64,000 nucleotides of DNA from Proteus penneri (GCF_003144535.1 NZ_PHFJ01000001.1:248001-312000), one strand, 5' to 3'. Shown: positions 47,296 to 58,700, counted from the first letter of the stretch. Numbers and translations: made by a program. The notes: generated by a model from the letters alone, not told the origin.

Positions 47296-47349
47296 AATAT
47301 AACTCCGAGTACGGCATAAACAGTGATTCTGGTGATGACAAATAAACAT

Positions 47350-47851
47350 TACTAATAGTGTTATTTAATCGACAAGTATTTAAGATAAGAGGTATCTGAA
47401 ACTTTACTTCTTAAATAAAATCTTAAGGGGGTAGAATCGGTTAAGAATAAAACAATAGGCTTATTGTACTTATGAACGTAATTTTGTCTGATATTAAATA
47501 ATGTTATTTTTTTATGATAAAATATTGTTTCTAATGAAAATTAAATTTTATTAGATTTTAAATAAATAGCTGATAAATAAGCCTTGTAAGATTTAATTTA
47601 GGTTTGGTTACTTTCAACAGAAAAAAAACACTAAATATTTATTCTTATGACTCAATTAACATATTGAAATAAAATTAATATTAACAACATTAGCTTAGAA
47701 AAAGAGATTAATTTCCAGCTGAATAATAAAGTAACAAATAAGAAGAGTTAAATAAAAAAAAGAAAAGTTCTGTGTTGGTTTATAAATTGTTTAAGTTACG
47801 TGGGTTTTATTTAGTGAAGTGTCGGTTTTTTGTGCAGATTATCCTAAATTA
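47350..47851. other. AT-rich intergenic region upstream of pagP
   Basis: About 500 bases with no gene; presumably holds the pagP promoter at its left end. I see no convincing regulatory repeat. Confidence 0.4.
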
Positions 47852-47886
47852 AAAACGTGTGAATAATGTTTATTCACACGTTTTCA
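47852..47886 (-). terminator. Terminator of the 214-residue orphan gene
   Basis: AAAACGTGTGAATA / TATTCACACGTTTT hairpin, T-rich on the minus side, 17 bases past the stop. Confidence 0.85.
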
Positions 47887-47902
47887 GGAAATAGATTACT
47901 TA

Positions 47903-48547
47903 TTATTGAGATAATTTTTCTTTGCTAATTACAAGGAGCCGATGAGTATGAGTATCTCGATCTTTCCCCCAGCAGAAAGCATCCCAGTTTTCATAAAGAT
48001 CATCCGTATCTTTCACAACGGTTAGAGGGCGGTTTTCTTCTGTTCCATCTGAAATATAAACATTAAGGTGAACAGTAAAAGCCCAATCAATCATTGTTTC
48101 CCAAAAACGCTTACCTGCACCTGTTTGTTCTTCATCAGAAACAACAATACTGTATGTTTTAAGTAAATAGCTGAAGAAGTATCTAGGGAGATATCTTGTC
48201 GCAATATCATGTTCTTCAGAAACAGTTCGCCACACTTTAACTTGAGTACATGTTGTTTTGCTAAATATAATATCTTTGCGAAAAATAAGCTCTACAAGAT
48301 AAACTGTTTCAGGTGCATTGGTAGTTGAAATTAAACGATATTGATTTCGTTTTAAAGACTTAACAAAACGATACCCATTGGGGATGCTATATTCTGGTAA
48401 TACAAAGTCTTCAACACCTTTTTCAAGGAATTCTTTTGTATGATCAATATTTCTAGAGTGAATTTTCAATTTTACATTAAAGTCTGCATCAGGAATAAGA
48501 TAAGGCATTGATTGTCCATTATTCTGTTGCGATGGTTCATTTTTCAT
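47903..48547 (-). CDS. Orphan protein of unknown function (214 residues)
   Basis: A soluble 214-residue protein I do not recognise. N-terminal 20 residues are low complexity (Gln, Asn). The rest is mixed alpha/beta with many aromatic residues and a conserved-looking C-terminal block DDLYENWDAFCWGKDRDTHTHRLLVIS. No signal peptide or membrane segment. AGGGGC-type ribosome-binding region before the ATG, and own terminator, so likely a real single-gene unit. It lies in an AT-rich pocket between pagP and the thiD riboswitch, consistent with accessory DNA. Confidence 0.6.
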   Translation of the reverse strand: MKNEPSQQNNGQSMPYLIPDADFNVKLKIHSRNIDHTKEFLEKGVEDFVLPEYSIPNGYRFVKSLKRNQYRLISTTNAPETVYLVELIFRKDIIFSKTTCTQVKVWRTVSEEHDIATRYLPRYFFSYLLKTYSIVVSDEEQTGAGKRFWETMIDWAFTVHLNVYISDGTEENRPLTVVKDTDDLYENWDAFCWGKDRDTHTHRLLVISKEKLSQ

Positions 48548-48867
48548 TTAGCCCCTCCGCATTGTGTGATTGTCCAGAAATGCATTATAAATACCTCATT
48601 TAGCAGATAATATATCTATTGTCGTTAAAACGAGCAAAATAATTTATTTTATTCTTCTTATTTAAAGATAGCTAAAATATATTCCTTAAATTGATGTTTC
48701 GCGCAATATAAGCCATCGGCTTAGTATTTATTATATACAACCTTCACTGATTTATCTTACTGAATAACAAATCTCAAAAATAGAAAGTTAGTCAATAGAG
48801 GTCTGTTATCAAGCTAGCATCTTTATCTTGAGCATGCGATACTTCTTATCGCCTGAATTTACAGGCT

Positions 48868-48943
48868 TTGGCTCGGGGCGCCTTATGGCTGAGATGAACC
48901 CGTATAACCTGATCTGGATAATGCCAGCGTAGGGAAGTCAAGG
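48868..48943 (+). ncRNA. TPP riboswitch (THI element) before thiD
   Basis: The conserved blocks are all present in order: CTCGGGGCGCC, GGCTGAGA, ACCCGTATAACCTGATCTGG and ATAATGCCAGCGTAGGGAAG. Thiamin pyrophosphate binding should shut off thiD. In E. coli the comparable switch leads thiM-thiD; here thiD comes first and thiM is absent. Confidence 0.95.
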
Positions 48944-48946
48944 TAA

Positions 48947-49006
48947 CTCTGCTGATTAACAGAGCCCGACTTTTCTGTAACTGGTGAAAGGAGGAGTTAA
49001 TCAGTG
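48947..49006 (+). promoter_or_regulatory. Expression platform: anti-ribosome-binding-site stem before thiD
   Basis: CTGATTAAC (48952-48960) can pair perfectly with GTTAATCAG (48996-49004), which touches the GTG start and follows the GGAGG. A competing hairpin, CTCTG / CAGAG (48947-48951 with 48960-48964), uses the same first strand. The two exclusive folds fit a translational switch. Confidence 0.6.
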
Positions 49007-49801
49007 AGATTCAATGCATTGTCTATCGCAGGCACCGATCCTAGTGGTGGTGCAGGTATTCAGGCTGATCTGAAAACATTTTCCGCACTGGGTGTTTATG
49101 GCACAACAGTAATGACAGCACTTGTTGCTCAAAATACCTGTGGTGTCCGTAGTGTCTATGATTTATCCCCTGATTTTGTTGCAGCTCAATTAGATGCTGT
49201 CTTGTCTGATGTTCGAATTGATAGCGCCAAAATAGGTATGCTCTCTAATGCTTCAATTATTGATGTGGTTTGCGACAAAATTCAGCAATATGCTATTCCT
49301 TTTGTTGTTCTTGACACGGTTATGATTGCAAAAAGTGGTGATCCTCTATTACAGCCTGATGCGGTTAATAAAATGGTCAGTCAGCTTTTACCGTTGGTTG
49401 ATTTGATCACACCTAATTTACCTGAAGCAGCTGCCTTGCTAGGTTGTGAAGTTGCTCAAGATGAAATAACAATGAAGCAACAAGGTTATGCATTACTAAA
49501 GCAAGGATGCAAAGCCGTGTTAATGAAAGGAGGACATTTAACTGAAGATGAAAGTCCCGATTGGTTATTTACTCAAGATGGCGAGTGGCGATTTACCTCA
49601 AAACGTGTGAATACGAAAAATACTCATGGTACAGGATGCACACTTTCAGCCGCTTTAGCCGCTATTCGTCCCCAAGTTGTTAATTGGCAGGTTTGTGTTG
49701 AGCAAGCAAAAGCCTATCTACAACAAGCGTTAGAACATGCAGATAGTTTAGAGGTTGGACAAGGTTTCGGCCCTGTACACCATTTTCATCGCTGGTGGTA
49801 A
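49004..49801 (+). CDS. thiD: Hydroxymethylpyrimidine/phosphomethylpyrimidine kinase ThiD
   Basis: ThiD phosphorylates HMP and HMP-P for thiamin synthesis. The 265-residue ribokinase-fold enzyme has NALSIAGTDPSGGAGIQADL at the start, the anion-hole region NTHGTGCTLSAALAA near the C-terminus, and the ATP-site LMKGGH. GTG start at 49004 with GGAGG 9 bases before. Under the TPP riboswitch. Confidence 0.95.
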   Translation: MRFNALSIAGTDPSGGAGIQADLKTFSALGVYGTTVMTALVAQNTCGVRSVYDLSPDFVAAQLDAVLSDVRIDSAKIGMLSNASIIDVVCDKIQQYAIPFVVLDTVMIAKSGDPLLQPDAVNKMVSQLLPLVDLITPNLPEAAALLGCEVAQDEITMKQQGYALLKQGCKAVLMKGGHLTEDESPDWLFTQDGEWRFTSKRVNTKNTHGTGCTLSAALAAIRPQVVNWQVCVEQAKAYLQQALEHADSLEVGQGFGPVHHFHRWW

Positions 49802-49807
49802 TACTAA

Positions 49808-49832
49808 AAAGCCCCTATAAAAGGGGCTTTAA
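49808..49832. terminator. Terminator between thiD and fbaB
   Basis: AAAGCCCC / GGGGCTTT with a 7-base loop; usable from both sides. Confidence 0.85.
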
Positions 49833-49852
49833 CTGATCGTAAAATCAGATAA

Positions 49853-50902
49853 TTAAGCAATAGTGACAGATTTATTTAGATAAACATCTTGTACGGCATT
49901 AATTAGAGCCACGCCATCTTTCATTGATTTTTTGAACGCTTTACGCCCTAAGATCAAGCCCATACCACCCGCTCGTTTATTAATAACGGCGGTACGAACA
50001 GCATCTTCAAGATCATTATTACCTGAAGCACCACCAGAGTTAATTAATCCCGCACGTCCCATATAGCAGTTTGCTAATTGGTAACGAACTAAATCAATTG
50101 GGTTTTCAGTAGTGAGTTTGGTGTAAACACGCTCATCAGTATGACCAAAACCAATTGCTTTAAAGCCACCGTTATTTTCAGCCATTTTTTGTTTAACAAT
50201 ATCAGCACCAATTGTTGCGGCTAAATGGTTTGCTTGACCGGTTAAATCTGCACTTGCATGGTAATCTACGCCATCTTTTTTAAAGGCTGGGTTGCGTAAA
50301 TAAGCCCATAATACAGTGACCATCCCCAATTCATGTGCACGCTCAAAGGCCATTGAAATTTCTTCTATTTGGCGACGGCTTTCTTGTGAACCAAAGTAGA
50401 TGGTTGCACCCACTGCAACAGCACCCATTTCAAAGGCTTGTTCTACACTGGCGTACAGTGTTTGGTCATATTGCGCTGGGTAGCTTAGGGTTTCATTGTG
50501 GTTTAATTTCACAAGAAAAGGGATTTTGTGTGCATAGCGACGAGAAACAGAAGCAAGAACACCATAAGTAGAGGCAACACAGTTACAACCCGCTTCAATA
50601 GCTAACTCAACAATATTTTTCGGATCAAAATAGAGTGGGTTTGCGGCAAAAGAGGCTGCAGCAGAATGTTCAACCCCTTGGTCAACAGGTAGAATGGACA
50701 GATAACCCGTTCCCGCTAAACGCCCGTGATTAAACAGGGTTTGCATTGAACGTAACACGCTATTAGGGCGATTGTTATCAATCATAACGCGATCAACAAA
50801 GTCAGAACCTGGCAGGTAGAGATTTTCGCTCGGGATGGTTTGGCAACGATGTTCCAATAATGATTTCGCATCAGCACCTAACAAACTTACTATATCAGTC
50901 AT
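49853..50902 (-). CDS. fbaB: Class I fructose-bisphosphate aldolase FbaB
   Basis: A DhnA-type class I aldolase splitting fructose-1,6-bisphosphate in gluconeogenic growth. The 349-residue protein matches E. coli FbaB (350) throughout: [28 protein letters not shown], with Schiff-base Lys in the later [14 protein letters not shown], and the end region [18 protein letters not shown]. Confidence 0.96.
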   Translation of the reverse strand: MTDIVSLLGADAKSLLEHRCQTIPSENLYLPGSDFVDRVMIDNNRPNSVLRSMQTLFNHGRLAGTGYLSILPVDQGVEHSAAASFAANPLYFDPKNIVELAIEAGCNCVASTYGVLASVSRRYAHKIPFLVKLNHNETLSYPAQYDQTLYASVEQAFEMGAVAVGATIYFGSQESRRQIEEISMAFERAHELGMVTVLWAYLRNPAFKKDGVDYHASADLTGQANHLAATIGADIVKQKMAENNGGFKAIGFGHTDERVYTKLTTENPIDLVRYQLANCYMGRAGLINSGGASGNNDLEDAVRTAVINKRAGGMGLILGRKAFKKSMKDGVALINAVQDVYLNKSVTIA

Positions 50903-50951
50903 TACATACTCCAGTTCATGATGAGATGAGAGTGATTGTCATTTATCTACA

Positions 50952-51845
50952 TTAAGATAACAAGTCACATTGAGGCGGTAACCGGCAGTGGATCGCTTCA
51001 GGTAACACAATAAATTCAAATTTATTTCCTAAAAGGGGTTCTCCATCTAAATTAAATATCATTTCATGAGAAGCACTAATGTTTACCCAGCGACTTTCAC
51101 GTTCGATTATCTTGTCATTTTTTTTCCGATCAAACAGGCTATTGAAAAGAGAAGGGAGTAATTCGTGCGCTTCAACAATAGTGATATTAAGCTTATTGTC
51201 ATTAATTAATGCATCAGGGCAGAGTTGTTGCCCGCCCCCAGCTTGGCGACCATTACCAATACCGAGAATGAGGGATTCACCTTTCCAGTGAAAGTTTTCT
51301 GCTTCAATAGTACAGTAATCTGCTTTCAAAGAATCAATACTTAAAAGACCATTAATAAAATAAGCTGCCCCTCCTAATGCCGATTTTAAGGCTTCTGGCG
51401 TTTCAGTGGTAATTTTGGTACCAAAACCACCAGAAGCCATATTAATAAAATAATGGGTCTTATTTACATTGATAACATCAATGGGCACTGCCCGTCCTTT
51501 AACGGCTAAGTTAAGGGCATTCTCCATATCACGAGGGATTTGTGCGCTGGTGGCAAAATCATTTGCTGTACCTAATGGAATAATGCCAAGTGTTGGTAAC
51601 GATGAGGGGGAGAGATGAATTAGTTCAGATACAACGCTATTAATTGTTCCATCGCCTCCTGCTGCAATCACCGTTTCTGCCTGTATATCTATAGCTTCTT
51701 GTACAAAACGACGTATATCACTGGATTCCCAAGTTACTCTTACTTGGAGGTTAAAACCTTCGTTACGTAATTGGTAGACTGCTTTTCTCAATGCACCGTT
51801 GTTCGCGCTTTTTCCATTAATGATCAGTAAACTAATTTTACTCAT
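50952..51845 (-). CDS. yegS: Lipid kinase YegS
   Basis: A diacylglycerol-kinase-fold enzyme, 297 residues (299 in E. coli), with the ATP-site motif AAGGDGTINSVVSEL, GIIPLGTANDFA, and MASGGFGTKIT. E. coli YegS phosphorylates phosphatidylglycerol in vitro; physiological substrate uncertain. Lies between fbaB and cyaR. Confidence 0.93.
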   Translation of the reverse strand: MSKISLLIINGKSANNGALRKAVYQLRNEGFNLQVRVTWESSDIRRFVQEAIDIQAETVIAAGGDGTINSVVSELIHLSPSSLPTLGIIPLGTANDFATSAQIPRDMENALNLAVKGRAVPIDVINVNKTHYFINMASGGFGTKITTETPEALKSALGGAAYFINGLLSIDSLKADYCTIEAENFHWKGESLILGIGNGRQAGGGQQLCPDALINDNKLNITIVEAHELLPSLFNSLFDRKKNDKIIERESRWVNISASHEMIFNLDGEPLLGNKFEFIVLPEAIHCRLPPQCDLLS

Positions 51846-51974
51846 TGATGAGTTCCTTTAATTGAATCACTCTTTTAAAGGTAATGGATATCGAGAAAAT
51901 TACTATTTTTTTTACAAAGGATAACGAAAAAGGAATGTGTTTTACGAAAAGATAATTGATAACGGGAAGTGAAA

Positions 51975-52061
51975 AAAGAAAAGGCAAATCCAAGGGAGAT
52001 TGGATTTGCCAAGGAGGTGGTTCCTAGTCTTACTGTATTCATTCTAGTTCTTTATTTTTCG
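51975..52061 (-). ncRNA. cyaR: Small RNA CyaR
   Basis: Downstream of trhP, as in E. coli, where cyaR sits beside yegQ. On the minus strand the conserved core AGGAACCACCTCCTTGGC (52025-52008) matches CyaR's AGGAACCACCUCCUU, followed by the terminator GGCAAATCCAA-TCTCCC-TTGGATTTGCC (52010-51983) and TTTTCTTTTTT. Placing the start 7 bases past the -10 TATCAT (52073-52068) gives about 87 bases, equal to E. coli CyaR. CyaR is an Hfq-binding RNA that represses ompX, luxS, nadE and others. Confidence 0.9.
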
Positions 52062-52094
52062 GAACTGATGATACGGCAAACAAATCATTATTGA

Positions 52095-52110
52095 TGTGAT
52101 CTGTATTTGA
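52095..52110 (-). promoter_or_regulatory. Candidate CRP site of cyaR
   Basis: TGTGA-N6-TTTGA on the plus strand, one perfect half site, centred near -41.5 relative to the predicted cyaR start. E. coli cyaR is activated by cAMP-CRP. Confidence 0.55.
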
Positions 52111-52141
52111 AATTGACCACTTTAAATCAGATTATGACGCT

Positions 52142-53521
52142 TTACTTCACTTCTACCGCATCAATTTTATGCGGTTGACGTGTTGTTGTACCTTGTAGAT
52201 TGCGGATCAGCAGTGCGAAATCTAAATCAACATCTTCAGGAACAGACAAATAAACCATGTGACCATTACCCGGAGCAACATCAGTTGGTTGCTGTTTTTT
52301 GTTAAACAGTGATTCTAACGTGAACTGAATATTTCCAGTTGGTGTCATTAATTCTAGGCTATCACCTAAAACAAATTTATTTTTAACATCAACTTCCGCT
52401 AAACCGTTTACGCGTTTACCAGTGAATTCACCGACAAATTGTTGGGTGTCAGAGACAGAGTAACCATATTCATAAGTTTGGTACGCATCATGGGTATGAC
52501 GACGTAAGAAACCTTCGGTATAACCGCGGTGTGCTAAGCCTTCTAATGTCGTTAGCAACGTTGGATCAAAGGGTTTGCCCGCAACAGCATCATCAATTGC
52601 ACGACGATACATTTGCGCTGTACGGGCACAGTAATAGAAGGATTTAGTACGACCTTCAATTTTCAGAGAGTGCACACCCATTTGTGTTAATTGCTCAACG
52701 TGTTCAATCGCACGTAAGTCTTTAGAGTTCATGATATAAGTACCGTGTTCATCTTCGAACGCAGTCATATATTCACCAGGGCGTTTTGCTTCTTCAATTA
52801 AGTAGACTTTATCTGTTGGTGCACCAACGCCTAAAGTAGGCTCAACGTTTTTAACTGGGATTGGCGTGTATTTTTCAACGATATTGCCCACATCGTCTTC
52901 TTTGCCTTCTTCGACTTTATATTCCCAACGGCAAGCGTTAGTACATGTACCTTGGTTTGGGTCACGCTTATTGATATAACCAGATAGCAGGCAACGGCCT
53001 GAGTAAGCCATACATAATGCACCGTGAACAAAAACTTCTAATTCCATATCAGGAACTTGCTTACGAATTTCAGCAATTTCATCAATAGAAAGTTCACGTG
53101 AAAGGATCACGCGAGTTAATCCCATTTGGCGCCAGAATTTTACGGTTGCCCAGTTTACGGCATTGGCTTGTACTGAAAGGTGGATATCCATTTCAGGGAA
53201 GGCCTCACGTACCATCATGATCAAACCCGGATCAGACATAATCAGCGCATCAGGGCCCATATCAATGACAGGCTTTAAGTCACGGATAAAGGTTTTTAAT
53301 TTAGCATTATGAGGTGCGATATTAACCACAACATAGAAGCGTTTACCTAATTCATGGGCTTCTTGAATACCTTTGGCTAGGTTTTCGTGGTTAAACTCAT
53401 TATTACGCACACGTAAGCTATAACGTGGCTGACCTGCATAAACGGCGTCTGCGCCATAAGCAAAGGCATAGCGCATATTTTTTAATGAGCCAGCAGGAGA
53501 GAGCAATTCGGGTGTAAACAT
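52142..53521 (-). CDS. trhP: tRNA 5-hydroxyuridine synthesis protein TrhP (YegQ)
   Basis: A U32-family protein that helps hydroxylate U34 of certain tRNAs, using prephenate-linked chemistry. The 459-residue product (453 in E. coli) has the N-terminal barrel with APELLSPAGSLKNMRYAFAY-like MFTPELLSPAG, RVILSRELSIDEI, HGALCMAYSGRCLLSGYI and the Cys motif CTNACRWEYKVEEG, then the C-terminal domain. Earlier annotated as a protease. Confidence 0.94.
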   Translation of the reverse strand: MFTPELLSPAGSLKNMRYAFAYGADAVYAGQPRYSLRVRNNEFNHENLAKGIQEAHELGKRFYVVVNIAPHNAKLKTFIRDLKPVIDMGPDALIMSDPGLIMMVREAFPEMDIHLSVQANAVNWATVKFWRQMGLTRVILSRELSIDEIAEIRKQVPDMELEVFVHGALCMAYSGRCLLSGYINKRDPNQGTCTNACRWEYKVEEGKEDDVGNIVEKYTPIPVKNVEPTLGVGAPTDKVYLIEEAKRPGEYMTAFEDEHGTYIMNSKDLRAIEHVEQLTQMGVHSLKIEGRTKSFYYCARTAQMYRRAIDDAVAGKPFDPTLLTTLEGLAHRGYTEGFLRRHTHDAYQTYEYGYSVSDTQQFVGEFTGKRVNGLAEVDVKNKFVLGDSLELMTPTGNIQFTLESLFNKKQQPTDVAPGNGHMVYLSVPEDVDLDFALLIRNLQGTTTRQPHKIDAVEVK

Positions 53522-53640
53522 GGTTAATTTCCTGGTTCTGATTTCAAGTCAGTCCCCCACACATTGGGTAGGGGTATATCATAAAGGAGGGGATTCTAGC
53601 GCTTAAGTGTAGCGAGGTTCAATGTATTCCTGAAAAAATA

Positions 53641-54348
53641 TCATCGAAAACGGTAAGCTTGGGTTTCCCAACGATAGCCTTGACCATAAATTGAACGAAT
53701 AAATTCAATTTGATCGTTAAGTTGCTCTAGTTTACGTCGTAAGTTTTTAATGTGACTATCAATGGTTCTGTCCGTCACAATACGGTAGTCATCATAAAGG
53801 TGATCCATAAGTTGGTCACGCGTCAATATTTTACCGGGTTGAGTGGCTAACGCTTTAAGTAAACGAAATTCAGCAGTCGTTAAATCAAGAATTTTATTGT
53901 TGTATTGGATTTGATAAGCCTGCTCATCAATGACGACTAATTTATCGTTTTGAACAATATCTTGTGGTCGATAAAAACGGCGTAATAAAGTTTTGACTCT
54001 AGCGACCACTTCTCTTGGGCTATAGGGTTTGCAAATATAGTCATCAGCACCAATCTCAAGCCCGAGTAATCTATCTACTTCCTCTGTTTTCGCTGTGACC
54101 ATAATGATGGGAATATCGGAAAACTGACGTAACTCTTTACAGACAGTAATGCCATCTTTAACGGGCAACATCAGATCCAATAGTATTAAATCGTAATGTT
54201 GCTGTTTTACACAATGGCAAACTTCAGCACCATCTGCTAACCAATAAGTTTGATAACCTGATGATTGAAGATAATCAATAAGCAATTGGGCAAGTTTAGG
54301 CTCATCTTCAACAATCAGGATTGAATAAGGGGATTCAGATAGGGTCAT
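53641..54348 (-). CDS. baeR: Response regulator BaeR
   Basis: OmpR-family regulator of the envelope-stress system BaeSR. 235 residues: receiver domain with phosphoacceptor Asp58 in [13 protein letters not shown], then a winged-helix DNA-binding domain with [16 protein letters not shown]. Lies 24 bases after baeS and last of the mdtA-mdtB-mdtC-baeS-baeR block. Confidence 0.94.
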   Translation of the reverse strand: MTLSESPYSILIVEDEPKLAQLLIDYLQSSGYQTYWLADGAEVCHCVKQQHYDLILLDLMLPVKDGITVCKELRQFSDIPIIMVTAKTEEVDRLLGLEIGADDYICKPYSPREVVARVKTLLRRFYRPQDIVQNDKLVVIDEQAYQIQYNNKILDLTTAEFRLLKALATQPGKILTRDQLMDHLYDDYRIVTDRTIDSHIKNLRRKLEQLNDQIEFIRSIYGQGYRWETQAYRFR

Positions 54349-54372
54349 TTATTGGCTCAATGGTTATTAGGC

Positions 54373-55749
54373 TTAAAGATCATCAGAATATGCGGGTAAT
54401 TCTATAAGAATTTTCATGCCACCTAAAGATGAAGGCATAGCACTTATTTTACCATTATGAGCTTCAACAATATTTTCGCAAATCGCAAGACCTAATCCAG
54501 AGCCTCCACTGGCACGATTTCGTGAGCTTTCTGCACGATAAAAGCGTTGGAAAACGGCTTGATACTGTGATCTATCTAATCCAGGTGCGCTATCTTCCAA
54601 AGTTATCAATACGCAGTTGTTCTCTTTTCTTGTCTTGATATGTAATTGCCCACCAGCATAGGTATAGCGCACACTATTTTCTAATAGATTATGAAAAAGC
54701 TGAATAAGTCGGTCAGGATCGGCTTGTACAATTAATGGAGAGACATCATCTAATTCAGTGTATAAAGCAATATCTTTAGTTTGATAGGTGTGACGATAAG
54801 AAGCCACAGCCAACAAAATCACCTCATTAATATCAATAAAATCTTTACGATAAGTTAAAGAGCCTCTATCTGATAATGAGAGTTGATGGAGATCATTCAC
54901 CAGTTTTGTCAGGTTTGTTGCTTCGAATAAAAGTGAGTTTAATGTCTCTGCCGTGGGCTTTCTTACGCCATCTTGTAACGCTTCGAGTTCGCCTTTTAAT
55001 ATGGCAAGAGGGGTTCGCAATTCATGTGAGATATCTGCCATATAATCGCGACGAATTTGCTCATTTTTCTCTAGTGTGCTGGCGAGTTGGTTAAAGTCTG
55101 TGGCGAGTTGGCTGATTTCATCTTTACTTGTGGGCGTTACTCGAACAGAAAAGTCACCTGCTGCTAATTTATGTGTCGCTTCGACCAGTCGTTTAACGGG
55201 GCGTATCATATTGCGAGAAAGGATCAGTGTAATAAGTAAAGCTAAAAGAACCGTTAAACCGGCAATGATCCAACTGGTACGCAGTTGTTGTTTATCAAAA
55301 CTGATATCCGCTTCACTACTGATCTTATCAGCGGCACTGACAATCACCCAACCCACAATTTCATCATGAGCAGTAATTGGTTTTTTGAACGTTTCTTCAG
55401 GAAACTGATTGTCATGACCAAATAAGCGCTTCATATTTTTATCAACGATCCAAAACTGTGTGCGCCAGCCTTTGGGTGGAGGGCCTTCACTGCTTTGGCT
55501 TATTTGGTCGATACTGCGTAATATTTGATAAAGAGAACGATCATCTCTATTAAGAAAACGCCAGTCGCCGGTTAAAGCATATTGATCTGTTAAGGCTTCA
55601 GCTAAAAGAGTTGCACGTTGTTCACTGTTTTTCTTGATATAGCCAATAAATCCTTGTTGAAAGCTACCTCGAATACCAATATGCATGGCAAGAACCACAA
55701 CCATACAGGTAGCGAAAATGACCAAGAACAGCTTGCTTCTCAGTTTCAT
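54373..55749 (-). CDS. baeS: Sensor histidine kinase BaeS
   Basis: Inner-membrane sensor of envelope stress and toxic compounds. 458 residues: first membrane segment (about 7-27), periplasmic sensor, second membrane segment (about 160-180), HAMP, dimerisation domain with H-box [19 protein letters not shown], and ATPase domain with [11 protein letters not shown] and [13 protein letters not shown]. Its ATG overlaps the mdtC stop by 4 bases. Confidence 0.95.
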   Translation of the reverse strand: MKLRSKLFLVIFATCMVVVLAMHIGIRGSFQQGFIGYIKKNSEQRATLLAEALTDQYALTGDWRFLNRDDRSLYQILRSIDQISQSSEGPPPKGWRTQFWIVDKNMKRLFGHDNQFPEETFKKPITAHDEIVGWVIVSAADKISSEADISFDKQQLRTSWIIAGLTVLLALLITLILSRNMIRPVKRLVEATHKLAAGDFSVRVTPTSKDEISQLATDFNQLASTLEKNEQIRRDYMADISHELRTPLAILKGELEALQDGVRKPTAETLNSLLFEATNLTKLVNDLHQLSLSDRGSLTYRKDFIDINEVILLAVASYRHTYQTKDIALYTELDDVSPLIVQADPDRLIQLFHNLLENSVRYTYAGGQLHIKTRKENNCVLITLEDSAPGLDRSQYQAVFQRFYRAESSRNRASGGSGLGLAICENIVEAHNGKISAMPSSLGGMKILIELPAYSDDL

Positions 55750-58700
55750 GCTTTAGCCTCTTTCTTGCTGAAACGCCGTTGTTGCCAACGTTCACGCAAT
55801 CCATCAAAAAATAGATAAATAACCGGAGTTGTATAGAGGGTCAGTAGCTGGCTCATTAATAAACCGCCGACAATTGTTATCCCTAAAGGTTGTCTTAACT
55901 CTGCGCCATCTCCACTACCTAACATTAGTGGTAATGCACCAAATAATGCGGCGAGTGTTGTCATAAGAATAGGGCGAAAACGTAATAGGCTGGCTTGAAT
56001 AATCGCCTCTTTAGCTGACAACTTGCCTTCACGCTGTGCTGTAATCGCAAAATCCACCATAATAATGGCGTTTTTCTTCACAATACCAATCAGCAACATA
56101 ATGCCAATAAGCGCAATTAAGCTAAAAGGTGTATCAAAAAGTTGCAACGCTAATAACGCACCAACACCCGCGGAAGGAAGAGTAGATAAAATGGTCAGCG
56201 GATGAATATAACTTTCATATAACACACCTAATACTAAATAGACCGTTACAATCGCCGCTAAGATAAGAATAAGCTGTGATTTGATGGTTTCTTGAAAAAT
56301 CTGTGCAGTACCTGCAAAGGTGCCCCTTACGGTATTGGGTACGCCCAACTCGGTCATTGTGCGTTCAATAGAATTAATGGCATCGGCTAATGTATAGCCT
56401 TCAGGAATATTAAAAGCAATAGTTGAGGCCGCAGATAGCCCTTGGTGATTTACACTTAACGGTGCATTAGCAGGATACCAACTTGCAAATGCCGATAATG
56501 GAATACGTTCACCTTGATTATTGACCACATACATTTTATCTAACGCAGAAACATCCTGTGTATACTGTTCAGAGACTTCCATAACCACTTTATACTGATT
56601 TAATGGCGCATAAATGGTGGAGATTTGACGCTGACCAAAAGCATTGTTCAGTAGATTATTGGCATCACTAACATTAATACCTAATTGCGACATAGTATCA
56701 CGATCGTACGTCAGTGCCATTTCGGCGCCTTTATCTTCTTTATCTGAGTTAACGTCCACCAGCTGAGGCAGTTCGCCTAACGCTTTACGAACAATGGGCT
56801 CCCATTTACGCAACTCGCTTAAATCATCAGCTAATAATGTGAATTGATAACTGGCATTCGCTTGACGTCCACCCGCTCTAACATCTTGCACAGGCATTAA
56901 AAAGAGGTTAGCGCCAGGTTCATCAGCAAGTTTGGCACGTAAACGATTGATCACTTGGTTGGCACTATCAGTGCGTTCTGACAGGGGATTGAGGGAAATA
57001 AACATAAATCCACTGTTAATACGCCCCCCACCAGTAAAACCCGTTACGCTATCAACGTCTTTATCTGCATTAATTTCTTGCATAAAACGGGTCATTTTTT
57101 CTTTCATTGATTGGAATGAAATGCTTTGGTCAGCACGGACAAACCCCATTAAACGACCTGTATCTTGATCAGGGAAAAACGTCTTAGGTGCGCTGATGTA
57201 TAAATAAGCATTTAAGCCCAATGTGGCGAGAAAAATAGCCATAACCCAGCGCCGATGGCGTAACGCTGCTTGTAATGTGACACTGTAACCTTGTTGGAGA
57301 CGGAAAAGTAACTTACCAAAACCCCGTAAATGCGATTGTGCTTTAGGTTTCATCCCTTTGAGTAAATGCGCGCACATCATGGGGGTGAGCGTTAGAGAAA
57401 CAAACAGCGAAATCGCAATAGCGGTTGTTAAGGTTATAGCAAATTCTTTAAATAATCGTCCAACAAGGCCATCCATCAACAGTAATGGAATAAAAACGGC
57501 AACAAGAGAAATACTCATCGAAAGAACTGTAAAACCAACTTCACCGACCCCTTTCAAGGCGGCATCTTTAGGTTTTAAACCATTCTCAATATGACGAGAG
57601 ATATTTTCAAGCACCACAATGGCATCATCAACCACAAAGCCGGTGGCTACGGTTAATGCCATTAATGAAAGGTTATTTAAACTAAAGCCACAAAGATACA
57701 TGGCTGAAAAAGTACCAATTAATGAAACGGGTACCGCAACCGCAGGGATCAGTGTGGCACGACCTGAACGTAAAAATAAAAATACGACTAAGATCACTAG
57801 CGCCACAGCAATAGCTAAAGCACGTTCAACTTCTGCTAAGGATGCGCGGATAGTGGGCGTTCTATCTTGGGCAACTTTTAAATCAACACTGGCAGGAATA
57901 AGTTCACGTAATTCAGGAAGTTCATCACGAATACGGTTAACCGTTTCAATAATATTGGCACCCGCTTCACGGCGAATAACCAGTAAAATAGCCGGTTCAC
58001 CGCCACTCATCCCTGCTGCGCGTGAGTTTTGTACCGAATCAGTGACTTGCGCAACGTCGCCTAAACGCACAACAGCCTCTTGATTGTAATGCACGATGAT
58101 TGGGCGATATTCAGCCGCTTTGCTTAGCTCGTCATTGGTTTGAATTTGCCAACGATTTTCATCATTATTGACAAAGCCTTGAGGTCGTCGCACATTCGCT
58201 TGGTTAATTGCTTTTCTAACATCATCAAGGCTGACATTTTGGTTAAATAGCGCATCAGGATTGAGAGCAACACGTATTGCAGGCAATGAGCCGCCACCAA
58301 CCGAAACTTCACTCACACCTTCAATCTGTGAGATTTTTTGTGCTAGCCGTGTTGAAGCGAGATCGTAAAGTTCCCCAGTATTTTGTGTGTCAGAGGTGAG
58401 CGTTAAGATCATAATCGGTGCATCAGAAGGATTCGATTTATAATAACGCGGGCGGCTTGGCATTCCTGAAGGTAATAAGCTTTGTGAAGCATTTAATGCC
58501 GCTTGCACATCACGAGCTGCGGTATTGATATCTTTATTTAAATCGAACACCAACGTAATGCTGGTACTTCCAAGTGAACTGCTTGATGTCATTTCATCAA
58601 TACCCGCAATTCGCCCTAAAGAGCGCTCAAGCGGTGTTGCCACTGAAGATGCCATGGTTTCTGGTGAAGCCCCTGGTAAGGAGGCGTAAATATTAATAAC

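Noticed and set aside
47296-47360. PhoP box before pagP
   Set aside because: Two TGTTTA elements are present but about 26 bases apart rather than 11, so they do not form the PhoP direct repeat.
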